Origin: Candidatus Leucobacter sulfamidivorax
GTDB taxonomy: Bacteria > Actinomycetota > Actinomycetes > Actinomycetales > Microbacteriaceae
Direction: 5' to 3'
Length of the DNA stretch: 64,000 bases
Assembly: GCA_016771945.1 (NCBI GenBank)
Contig: QZLF01000002.1
Location: forward strand, 558,001-622,000
Shown: in pieces, positions 32,952-41,335 of the stretch
Numbering within the stretch: position 1 is the first letter of the stretch
Layout: every line of letters begins with the position of its first letter
Notes under the pieces: model-generated
Databases searched by the model: none
What the model was told of the DNA's origin: nothing
What the model saw: the letters and a program-made list of their open reading frames with translations, nothing else
Position numbers and translations under genes: made by a program

Positions 32952-34410
32952 GGCCGGCGATGATGGTCTCGCAGCTCCGCTCCGCGGTCCTGCAGGCCAG
33001 GAAGGTCTCGCGGTCGAGGAACGGGTTGTCGAGCAGCTCCCGCCACCGCCCCAGCTGATCGACCGCGCATTCGAGCAGGGCCTCGGTGTCGGCGTCCGTG
33101 TCGGCCATCCCCAGCCGGACGGCGACATCCGCTCCCCGCCCGCCGACGAGCCGCTCGAGCTCGACGGCGAGCTCCGGGGGCAGCTTCAACCGTCCGCTCG
33201 CGATGCGGCCGACGAGCTGCATCTCCGTGAAGGTGTGCGCGGCGGACATGTGGCTGTCGGCCAGCACCAGGAGGTCCTCGGCTCCCGGCACCGGGTGCCG
33301 CCGCAGCAGCTGGTGCAGCGCGAGCACGATCGAATGCGCCTTGAGGTCCGACTGCCGCTGGGTGAAGTGGACGTCGATGACCCGGCGAAGCTCTTCGAGC
33401 CCGCTGCGCCGGAGCAGCTCCGCCGCCAGCGCGGCCGCATCCTCGATGCCGCCCCGCAGCGACGCCAGCGCGAGTCTGATGCCGTACATGCCGAAGCGGT
33501 CCACGAGGTCGATGCGCGTGCGCTCGTCCGGCAGGGAGTCGTCCTTCGCGGTGATGAAGCGCTCGCCGCTGACGAGGAGCTGCCGGGTCTCCTCGGGATC
33601 GCGCGAGGCCATCGCCGAGAACACCGCGAAGTCGGCCTGGCGCAGCGTCATCGCGCCCATGCCCATGAGGCCCGCGACCGGCACGATCGTCTCGCAGACG
33701 CCCTCGAGCGCGGGGAAGTTGCGCAGCTCCTCGACGGCCTTGTTGATGGAGAGCATCGCGGTGAGGCGGCCCGCGCCGAGCTCGTCCGCCCGTGACAGCA
33801 CGGCGATCGCGCCGATCGCCGCCTTGCCGTGCCGAGTCCGCTCGTGCAGCGCCCGCATGTACTGGATGTCCGACTCGTGCAGGGAGCGGAGCAGGTAGAC
33901 GACGGCGTCGGCGCCCGCGGCCCCGTGCTCGGGAAGGAGGAAGCGGTGCGTCTGGTGGGAGACGTCCTGGGAGATGGAGGCGACGCCGGGGGTGTCGATC
34001 AGGGTGATCCCCCGGATCCCCGGGGCCGGCCAGGTGACGTCCAGCCGATCGACCTCCTCGGGGGAGAGCCCGTCCAGGTCGAGCTCGAGTCGCTCGCGCT
34101 GCCGCCTCGTGGGGAGGGAGGTCACCCTGCCGTCGCCGAGGTGGGCGTGCACCCGCGGCGTCGTCCCGTAGTGGTACCAGGTGACGATGCGGGTGCACTC
34201 GCGCGAGTCGGTCGGGGCGATGCGCTCCCCGAGCAGGCCGTTCAGCAGCGTGGACTTGCCCGCCTTGACCGAGCCGACCAGTGCGACGCGCAGCGGCTGA
34301 TCCAGTCTGCCGTCCAGTTCGTCGATCTCGGCGAGCGCGGCCGGGTGCGAGGCGTACAGTCCGCGCGCGGCCGCGAGGAGTTCTCGGGCCGAGGTCATCG
34401 GATCGTTCAT
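32899..34410 (-). CDS. Dynamin-like GTPase, IniC-type
   Basis: A 503-residue large GTPase. G1 P-loop GSVKAGKST (residues 46-54), a G2 Thr in ECTRIVTWY, G3 DTPGVAS and G4 SRAD are all present. The helical C-terminal half lacks an obvious membrane segment, as in mycobacterial IniC. Its ATG overlaps the stop of the larger dynamin-like gene (ATGA), making a translationally coupled pair like IniA-IniC, which are thought to act together on the inner face of the membrane. Membrane fission or repair under envelope stress is the family role; the specific role here is inferred. Confidence 0.85.
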   Translation of the reverse strand: MNDPMTSARELLAAARGLYASHPAALAEIDELDGRLDQPLRVALVGSVKAGKSTLLNGLLGERIAPTDSRECTRIVTWYHYGTTPRVHAHLGDGRVTSLPTRRQRERLELDLDGLSPEEVDRLDVTWPAPGIRGITLIDTPGVASISQDVSHQTHRFLLPEHGAAGADAVVYLLRSLHESDIQYMRALHERTRHGKAAIGAIAVLSRADELGAGRLTAMLSINKAVEELRNFPALEGVCETIVPVAGLMGMGAMTLRQADFAVFSAMASRDPEETRQLLVSGERFITAKDDSLPDERTRIDLVDRFGMYGIRLALASLRGGIEDAAALAAELLRRSGLEELRRVIDVHFTQRQSDLKAHSIVLALHQLLRRHPVPGAEDLLVLADSHMSAAHTFTEMQLVGRIASGRLKLPPELAVELERLVGGRGADVAVRLGMADTDADTEALLECAVDQLGRWRELLDNPFLDRETFLACRTAERSCETIIAGLMNELNLRRRLQTSPRE

Positions 34411-36251
34411 GAGGCGTGCTGCTCCTGTGGGATCGGGGCGGGGAGCAGGAGGAACTCCCTCGCCCGCGCCTGCAGTGTGCGAATCTCCTGAAGCTCGGCG
34501 GCGGCCTGGGCTGCCCGCTCGTCCCGTTGGGTCGGGGGCAGCGCGGCCCCCTGCTGCGCGACGCGGATCGACTCGGCGAGGGAGCGCTTGACCTCTTCGG
34601 CGGTGGTGACGAAGTGATCGCGCAGGACCCGCCTGATCCGGTTCATCCGATCGCGAGACTCCTTGCCGACCTGGAAGATGGCCTCGTCGATCAGCTTGCG
34701 CACCGCCGTCTTCGCCTCGTTCCGCCGCTGATCGAGGCGCTGCAGCGCGTCCTGGCGGTACGCGAAGCCGCCCACGATGAGTCCCGCGGCCAAGGAGATC
34801 GGGTTCACGAGCGCGAGACCGGCGAGGGTCGTCATCAGGCCGAACATGAGGATGCCGGAATAGGATCCGCGCAGCCCGATCATCACCTTCTGGCCGAGGG
34901 AGAGCTTGCCGGCCTGCACGAACTCCAGGTCGCCGATGGCGCGTAGCGCCTGGTCCGTGCCGTCGAGCGAGAGCGTCGGAATGGCCGCTCGACCGTCGAG
35001 CGAGAAATGCTGGGCCACGACCTCGGCGAGGTGGACGCTGCGCTCGTGCGCCCAGACAAAGTTGTCGGAGACCGCCTGCGTCACCGAGTCCGCGAGCCAG
35101 GCGCCGATGTCCTCCCAGGACTTCCCCGGATCGCTCGCGGCGATGAGCTGCTCGGCCTCCCGGCCGACTTCGCGCAGGCGGTCTCGGAGGTCGAACTCGA
35201 TGTCGGAGATGAGGTCGCCGATGCCGTCGCTGAGGGTCTGCTGCCACCTGGCCGAGCGGCGCGTCAGGTTCTCGGCGGTCTCCTCGGCCTGCTTCAGATC
35301 CCGCACGATCTCCGGGCTGCTGCTCGGGTCGTCGAGCACTCCGATCTCGGCCTGCATCGACATGGCGATCAACTCGCACACGGCATCGATCTCCCGGGCG
35401 ACCGCGCCCTGCCGCTCGTGGATCACCTCGACCTTCACGACGTCCCGCAGATAGCCGGTCAGCGCGTCGATGCGCGATTCCTCCCGCAGCGTCGGATCCC
35501 CGTCCATCAGCGCATACTCGTGGAGCAGGGCCGAGGTGACCATGACCGGAACATCGATGTCGGCGGCGGAGAGGTGCTCGACATCGGCCTGCACGATGCT
35601 GCGCCACTGATGATGCAGATCGATCTTGCTCACGATGCAGGTCACCCGCGAGCAGAGCGCCGCCGACTGCCGGAGGAAGGCGAGCTCGGGATCGGTGAGC
35701 TCCTGGGTGGCATCGGTCACCACGAGCGCCGCATCGGCCTGGGGGAGGAGGGTCAGGTTCGTCGAGACCCGCGCCTGCGCTCGACCCACCCCCGGGGTGT
35801 CCATGAACACGAGGCCCTCGGCCAGGAGCGGGCTCGGAAGTGTCACCTCGGCGTGCAGATTGCCGAAGATGCCGGTGTCGGACGACATCTCGGTGACGTG
35901 CTCGCGCAGTCGTCGCGGATCGATCTCGGCGCGTATGGGCTGGGACTCGCCGGCGAGCTCGGTGATGAGCGCGGCGCTCGTCTGCTCGCCCCAGCGCACG
36001 ACCGTCGGCACGGAGGTCGCGATCACATCGTCCACCGGGCAAACGGGAGCCGAGACGAGGGTGTTGACCAGTGTGCTCTTGCCCTGCTTGAACTGGCCGA
36101 CGACGACGATCTGCACCTCGGCGTCGTCGAGTGCGGCCCGGGCCTCGGCGACGCGGTCGGCGAGATCCTGGCGTCCGCTCCGCAGTGCGATCTGACGCAG
36201 GCGGTCGGCGAGCGCTGCCATGCGTTCGGCGGCGACTGCGTTGCTCGGCAT
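34407..36251 (-). CDS. Dynamin-like GTPase, IniA-type
   Basis: A 614-residue bacterial dynamin-like protein. G1 GQFKQGKST is at residues 52-60, with SVPTVVRWG as G2 region, DTPGVG as G3 and SKID as G4. A hydrophobic paddle-like pair (SGILMFGLMTTLAGLALVNP, LAAGLIVGGFAY) lies in the second half, as in IniA, flanked by long helical stretches. It is the second gene of a minus-strand iniB-iniA-iniC-like operon, 170 bp after the IniB-like gene. Mycobacterial IniA is induced by cell-wall inhibitors and contributes to tolerance; this relation is inferred by layout and domains. Confidence 0.87.
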   Translation of the reverse strand: MPSNAVAAERMAALADRLRQIALRSGRQDLADRVAEARAALDDAEVQIVVVGQFKQGKSTLVNTLVSAPVCPVDDVIATSVPTVVRWGEQTSAALITELAGESQPIRAEIDPRRLREHVTEMSSDTGIFGNLHAEVTLPSPLLAEGLVFMDTPGVGRAQARVSTNLTLLPQADAALVVTDATQELTDPELAFLRQSAALCSRVTCIVSKIDLHHQWRSIVQADVEHLSAADIDVPVMVTSALLHEYALMDGDPTLREESRIDALTGYLRDVVKVEVIHERQGAVAREIDAVCELIAMSMQAEIGVLDDPSSSPEIVRDLKQAEETAENLTRRSARWQQTLSDGIGDLISDIEFDLRDRLREVGREAEQLIAASDPGKSWEDIGAWLADSVTQAVSDNFVWAHERSVHLAEVVAQHFSLDGRAAIPTLSLDGTDQALRAIGDLEFVQAGKLSLGQKVMIGLRGSYSGILMFGLMTTLAGLALVNPISLAAGLIVGGFAYRQDALQRLDQRRNEAKTAVRKLIDEAIFQVGKESRDRMNRIRRVLRDHFVTTAEEVKRSLAESIRVAQQGAALPPTQRDERAAQAAAELQEIRTLQARAREFLLLPAPIPQEQHAS

Positions 36252-36421
36252 GGGGCGGGCCTCCTGGGCATCGGGTGGATCCGACCACGGCGAAACCGCT
36301 GCCCCGGTGACGCGGGATCCCGCCGCCGTTGGTCGGCGGCGGGGCCCTGCGGCACCGGATGCAGCGGCTTCACTGCGGTGCTGTGAGCCTACAGCTCACG
36401 ATACCCGAGTGGGCTGGAGGA

Positions 36422-37861
36422 TCAGAGGACGTCCGCACCTGTGATGTTGTGCGAGTCCGTCGTCGTCGTATTGCCCGACTGGTAATCGCCCCACGACTGC
36501 TCGTTGTAGGTCGAGTTGTCGTCCGACCACGACTGCTGGTTGTAGCTGGCGGTGTCACCGGCGTCGTAGGAGTTGCCGGAAGCGACGTCGCCCACCTGGA
36601 CCGAGTTGTCGGTCCACGTGGCATCGACGGTGGTCGTGTCGCCCGAGACCGTGGTGGTCGAGTTGTCCAGAGCGACATCCACGTCCAGCGTGACATCGCC
36701 CACGGTGACCGACTCGTCGGTGAAGTTGCCGGTGTCCGTGGCGTTGTTCTGGTTGCCGCCGACGGCGTTGCCGGTGTTCTCGGCGTTGTTCTGATTGCCG
36801 CCGATCGAGTTGTCGGTCAGGATCGCGTTGGTGGAGTTGTTCGAGAGATCGACCGCGACGGTGCCCACGTTGATCGAGTCGTCGTCGTTGAGCACGACGG
36901 TGTTGCCCGAGTCGGAGGTGTTGCCCTGGTTGCGGTTGTCGGAGTTGTCGTTGCCGATGCCGCCGACGTTCGAGCCCTCCGCCCAGTAGTCTCCGCCGAC
37001 CGAGTTGTCGATCGAGTTGTCGGAGTTGTCCGAGAGGTCGACGCTGATGTCCCCGACGGTGATCGAGTTGTCGTTCCCGGAGTTCTCGGCGTTGTTCTGA
37101 GCGCCGCCGATGGCGTTGCCCGTGTTCTCGGCGTTGTTCTGGTTGCCGCCGATCGAGTTGTCGATCGAGTTGTCGGAGTTGTCCGAGAGGTCGACGCTGA
37201 TATCGCCGATGGTGGTCGAGGCGTCGGTCGCGTTGCCGGTGTTCTCGGCGTTGTTCTGATTGCCGCCGACGTGGACCGAGTTGTCGTTGCCGGTGTTCGG
37301 GGCCTCGTTGTTGTTGCCGCCGACCTTGTCGCCCTGGGCGAGGGCGTCGCCGCCCGCCACGACCGCATCGTCCTGCGCGACCGTCAGATCGCCGCCGAGG
37401 GCCATGTTGCCGTCGCCGTTGTTCTGGATGATGTCGCGGCCCGCGGCCTGCGCCTCGTCGGTGGCGACGAGGTTGCCGTCGCCGACGATGATGGGATCGT
37501 TCGTGATGAGCGGTCCGCCCACTGCGAAGCCGCCGTCGCCCGCGAAGGCCTGGCGCACGTCGCCCGCGGCCCAGATGTTCTGGATGACGCCGCTGTTGGC
37601 GAAGTTGCTGACCGCGACGTTCTTGATGATGTGGTGGATCATCTCGCCGGCGGTACCGCCCCCGCCGCCGACGATGGCGACGGCGCCGGGCGCAGCGTTC
37701 GCGATGATCGGGGTGAGGGCGTCGACATCGGCGCAGGTGACGCCGGAGAGACCCGCGACCGCCATCGCGGAGTTCGGGTTCTCTGCGAAGGCCTCGGCCT
37801 TCGTGGGGTTCGCCAGCAACTCAAGGATGAATCGCATGAGCTCTGTGGTCGTGACGGGCAT
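36422..37861 (-). CDS. IniB N-terminal-domain protein with Asn/Asp repeat region
   Basis: A 479-residue protein. Residues about 1-60 (TELMRFILELLANPTKAEAF, then NPNSAMAVAGLSGVT) match the IniB N-terminal domain. The rest is built from repeated blocks such as GGNQNNAENTGNA and VGDISVDLSDNSDNSIDNS, occurring several times with variation, extremely rich in Asn, Asp, Ser, Gly and Thr. There is no signal peptide or TM segment. Composition differs strongly from neighbours, and the repeats are visible at DNA level (GTTCTCGGCGTTGTTCTG and similar). Such repeats could form a beta-solenoid. GGGGGAG lies 7 bp before the ATG. It leads the operon with two dynamin-like GTPases. Confidence 0.85.
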   Translation of the reverse strand: MPVTTTELMRFILELLANPTKAEAFAENPNSAMAVAGLSGVTCADVDALTPIIANAAPGAVAIVGGGGGTAGEMIHHIIKNVAVSNFANSGVIQNIWAAGDVRQAFAGDGGFAVGGPLITNDPIIVGDGNLVATDEAQAAGRDIIQNNGDGNMALGGDLTVAQDDAVVAGGDALAQGDKVGGNNNEAPNTGNDNSVHVGGNQNNAENTGNATDASTTIGDISVDLSDNSDNSIDNSIGGNQNNAENTGNAIGGAQNNAENSGNDNSITVGDISVDLSDNSDNSIDNSVGGDYWAEGSNVGGIGNDNSDNRNQGNTSDSGNTVVLNDDDSINVGTVAVDLSNNSTNAILTDNSIGGNQNNAENTGNAVGGNQNNATDTGNFTDESVTVGDVTLDVDVALDNSTTTVSGDTTTVDATWTDNSVQVGDVASGNSYDAGDTASYNQQSWSDDNSTYNEQSWGDYQSGNTTTTDSHNITGADVL

Positions 37862-38192
37862 GGTTGTACTCCCCCTGGGATGGATGCGGCCCCCTTGTTA
37901 TGGGGGGATTGGCGTTTTTCAGAGTATGGTTCGGGGCGTCCGGATCACGACGGGGGAGTTCCCCCCGATCCGCTCCCTACTGCTCCTTCAGGCGACTCGC
38001 GGATGACTGAGGTGGATGAGGGGATGTATTAGGGGATTCGGGAGGTCCGATCGGGTTTCCCTACGGTGTTCTTCGATGCGAGCTGCGGGTATTGTGAGTG
38101 GCGCAGCAACGGTGAGAGTAGGGGACTCCCAGCAGCGACGGCTCCCTCCACAGGAGGCGCAGCCGGTCGACTTCGTGAGTGGAGGACCTGAA
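37862..38192. promoter_or_regulatory. Divergent promoter region between iniB-like and Hsp70-like genes
   Basis: A 331-bp non-coding stretch between divergent genes, so it must contain both promoters. It is rich in G-runs (GGGGGATT, GGGGCG, GGGGATG) and includes GGGGGA-GT-TCCCCC at 37952-37965, a near-perfect palindrome that could bind one of the two LuxR-type regulators nearby. The 3' side has GGAGG just before the Hsp70-like ATG. An upstream-extended Hsp70 frame runs through it but lacks family support. Confidence 0.5.
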
Positions 38193-39377
38193 ATGGTCGG
38201 TATCGAGGTGGGGGCCACCCGGATCACGGTGAGCAGCGGCGAGAGCATCCCGCTCGACCAGGAGCTCATTCCCCCCGACCTGCTCAGGAGGGTCGCGGAC
38301 GATACCCCCTACGTGTGGCTGAACGGCGACGGCCACGGTCTCAGCCCGGCCTGGGACGTCTACGCGGTCGCCATCGCCGACGCGCTGCGCGCCCATCGGC
38401 TCGAGGAGCGCGACGAGTTCCCGATCGGCGTCGCCGTGCCGGGCGGATGGGCGCCGAGGGCGCTCTCACAGGTGAGCGCCGCCCTCGCGGCGCGCGGGAT
38501 CGACGCGGTGCTGCTGAACGACGCGGAGGCGGCCGTCGCCGGGTATCGGACGAGCGGCACGCGCCTCCCCGAGAGCGTCGCGGTGGTGGGCCTGCGGGCC
38601 ACGCAGGTGAGCGTGGTGGTGGTCGGCGGCTGCGACCGGGATCGACCGGTCGCGCTGCCGAGTCCGACCCTCGTGCACGACGAGGGCGCGGAGCGGCTCG
38701 ACGCCGCCGTGCTCCAGCATCTGATCAGGGGGCTCGCGGATCTCGGGGAGCGCGTCGACGTCTCCGATCCCGAGGTCCTCGCGGCGGCGCGGGGCGCGCT
38801 CGAGCAGTGCCGCCGCCTGCGCGAGTCGCTCTCGACGAGCGCCCGCGAGTCCGAGCTGCTGGATCTGCCGGGCGTCGGTCACCGCGTGCTCCTGACGCGC
38901 AGCGAGCTCGAGGAGCTCGCGCGCCCCTGGGCGGACGCCGTCGTCGGCGTGCTGAGCATGACCCTGGAGCAGTGCGTGCGGCCGGTCGGCGCCGTGCTGC
39001 TCACGGGCGGTCCGGCGGCGATGCCGCTCATCAGCCAGCGGGTCTCGGCGGATCTCGCGCTCGAGGTGCACGTGCCCGAGCAGCCGTCCCTCGTCGTCGC
39101 GCGCGGCGCCGCGCGGCTGCTCGCGGAACGACGCCTGCCGGAGAGACGGGCGCGCGGCCTCTGGGACACCGTGAAGCGCCGGGCGCTCGGCTTCTCGCCC
39201 GCACCCGGGCGGCTCGGATCCGTCGCCGGGAGCGGCGCCTTCGACGGCGGAGCGCTCCTCGCGTTCGAGGACGAGCTCGCGGCCGCCCGCGACGTCCCGG
39301 GCCCGGAGGCCGCCCGTCAGGCGAAGCCGGTGCAGCAGACGAAGCCGGTGCAGCAGGGGAAGCTGGTGCACTGGTGA
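38193..39377 (+). CDS. Hsp70-like actin-fold ATPase domain protein
   Basis: A 394-residue protein with only the Hsp70 nucleotide-binding fold. MVGIEVGATRITV is the phosphate-1-like strand, AVVGLRATQVSVVVVGG phosphate-2-like, and VLLTGGPAAMPLI the adenosine motif. The substrate-binding and lid domains of DnaK are missing. The tail contains a short repeat, AKPVQQTKPVQQGKLVHW. ATG 38193 is chosen because GGAGG precedes it and the fold starts there. Divergent to the iniB-like operon and followed by a LuxR-type gene, a sensor or chaperone role for the cluster is likely but unproven. Confidence 0.8.
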   Translation: MVGIEVGATRITVSSGESIPLDQELIPPDLLRRVADDTPYVWLNGDGHGLSPAWDVYAVAIADALRAHRLEERDEFPIGVAVPGGWAPRALSQVSAALAARGIDAVLLNDAEAAVAGYRTSGTRLPESVAVVGLRATQVSVVVVGGCDRDRPVALPSPTLVHDEGAERLDAAVLQHLIRGLADLGERVDVSDPEVLAAARGALEQCRRLRESLSTSARESELLDLPGVGHRVLLTRSELEELARPWADAVVGVLSMTLEQCVRPVGAVLLTGGPAAMPLISQRVSADLALEVHVPEQPSLVVARGAARLLAERRLPERRARGLWDTVKRRALGFSPAPGRLGSVAGSGAFDGGALLAFEDELAAARDVPGPEAARQAKPVQQTKPVQQGKLVHW

Positions 39378-39402
39378 GGGGCCGGGGAAGCGGGGACCGC
39401 TC

Positions 39403-41302
39403 ATGAGCACGCCGCGGCAGCTCGCGACGGATCGCGACTTCGCGCGTCGCACGCTGCTCCTGCACATCGCGGTCACCGCCCCGTACGACGCCGCCGAGCT
39501 CTCCCGCCGCATCTCGCGCCCCCAGCAGGCGATACACGAGGACATCGAGACGCTCATGGACGAGGGCGTCGTGCACCTCTACGACGCGGCCCTGCGGACC
39601 TCTTCCGCAGCTCGGATCATCGCGGAGGCGAGCCGGGAGGAGTTGCGCGACATCCACGGGCAGGCGCTGGCGGATTTCGCGTCGGGCGGCGCGGCGAGGC
39701 CCGCGGTGCTGGTGGCCCTCGCGGAGTCGGGCTGCGACGACGAGGCGCTCATCCACCTGCTCGTCCGAGCCGCCTCGGAGCATCCCGACGATGCCGCCGT
39801 CGCCGGCGCGCTCTCGCTCGTCGCCCGCGTCCGGGGGATGAGCGACGCCGAGCTGCGGCTGATGCGGGCGACGGACGCCGCGGCCCGCGGCAGCCTGGAC
39901 TCGGTCCTGTCGCTGACCGAGACCCTGCTCGCCGACGCCTCGCCCGAGATCCAGGCCCGAGCGGCGCTGCTGGCCGCCGGCGCGCACATCCAGGCGAACC
40001 GGCTGGATCGGGCCGAGGCCCTCTACCGGCATGTCGGACCTGAGCGGATCGGCATCCACGGCGCCTGGGCGGTGGTCGCCGCGGTCGGCAGAGGCGGGCG
40101 GGCGGAGGCGGAGGCCTGGCGTGCGGCCATGGGAGCCGACGGCCTGACGAGCCTGGCCGCCGGTCTCACCGACGCCGCGGACGGCCTGCTGCGCAGCCTG
40201 GACGGCAACGGGGACGGCGCCCTCGACATGCTCGCCCGATCCGTCTCGACGCTCGGGCCGCTGGGGCGGGCCTGACGCTGCCGAGAGCCCCGCGGCGCTC
40301 GCGGCGCTCATCGCGATCGGCCGGGGAGAGCCGGCGACCGCGGAGACGCTGCTGGAACGGGCGATGCGGGCGGACCTCGGAGGGGGCAGCGCGCGGGCGC
40401 GTCACGTGCTGCTCAGCTCGTGGTGCCTGATGGTGCAGGGTCGCGTCGACGCGGCGGAGCGGCGGATCGAGCAGATCGATCCCCGCGCCCTCGACGATCG
40501 CGACGCGCTGCTCTACTGGTCGCTGCAGGCGGGCCTCGCCCGCCGTCGCACCGATCTCTCCGCGATGCGAGCGTGCTGGCGCGAGATCCGGAGCCACACC
40601 TTCGGCCTCCGCATCACCCTGTACGACCTGCTTCCGCTGGGGGAGATGATGGTGGTCGGCGCCCGCCTGAGGGATTCGGCGCGCGTGGAGCACATGGTGA
40701 ACGACGCGATGCGGATCCTCGCCGATCTCGGCGACCCCGTCGCATGGTCGGCCCTGTTCCACTGGCACGGAGTGCAGGCGGCCTTCCAGGCCGAGTCCCC
40801 GGCCGCGCTCATCCCGCATGCGAACGCGCTCGCACATGGCGGGGCCCAGAGCCCCTACGCCGCCACGCTCGCCACGGCCGGACGGACCTGGCTGGACGTG
40901 CTGCGCCGCGAGACCGACTTCGCCTCCGTCGAGAGCAGCGCGCGTGCGCTCGCGAAATGCGGGCACGTCTGGGACTCGGCGAGACTCGCCGGGCAGGCGG
41001 CGCTGCAGCACCCCGACCGGGAGAGCGCGCTGTCGATGATGCAGCTCGCCCGCGAGATCAGCAAGGATCATTCCTGGAGCGCGATGTCGGAGCAGAGCAC
41101 CTCGCTGCTGACCCGCAGGGAGCTCGAGGTGGGGCGTCTCGTGCTCGACGGCCAGGGCTACCGGGCGATCGGGGAGCAGCTGTTCATCTCTCCCAAGACC
41201 GTCGAGCACCATGTCGCGCGCATGCGGAGCCGGCTGGGCGCCTCCAGCCGGAGCGAGCTGCTCGAGAAGCTCCACGACATCGTGGCCGAAGCCGACGAGT
41301 GA
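39403..41302 (+). pseudogene. LuxR-family regulator split by a frameshift
   Basis: Two adjacent frames form one protein. Frame 1 (39403-40275) begins MSTPRQLATDRDFARRTLLL and is a helical-repeat sensor domain ending GPLGRA-stop. Frame 2 continues without a start, DAAESPAALAALIAIGRGEP, to 41302 and ends with a LuxR-type HTH (LTRRELEVGRLVLDGQGYRA, then SPKTVEHHVARMRSRLG). Removing one base near 40273 restores a single 632-residue reading frame. It may be a real pseudogene, a phase-variable gene or an assembly error. It begins 25 bp after the Hsp70-like gene, so it is probably in that operon. Confidence 0.8.
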
Positions 41303-41335
41303 GGGATCCGCGCGCCGCGCCGGCTGCGCGCCGGG

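Noticed and set aside
36252-36288. A 1129-codon minus-strand frame starting here and including the IniC-like protein
   Set aside because: Its first 625 or so codons overlap the IniA-like gene in another frame and are low-complexity; the real start is the ATG at 34410, coupled to the iniA-like stop.
36422-37280. Periodic DNA first considered as a CRISPR-like array
   Set aside because: The periodicity is within one long open frame and follows codons; spacers are not unique and no cas genes are nearby.
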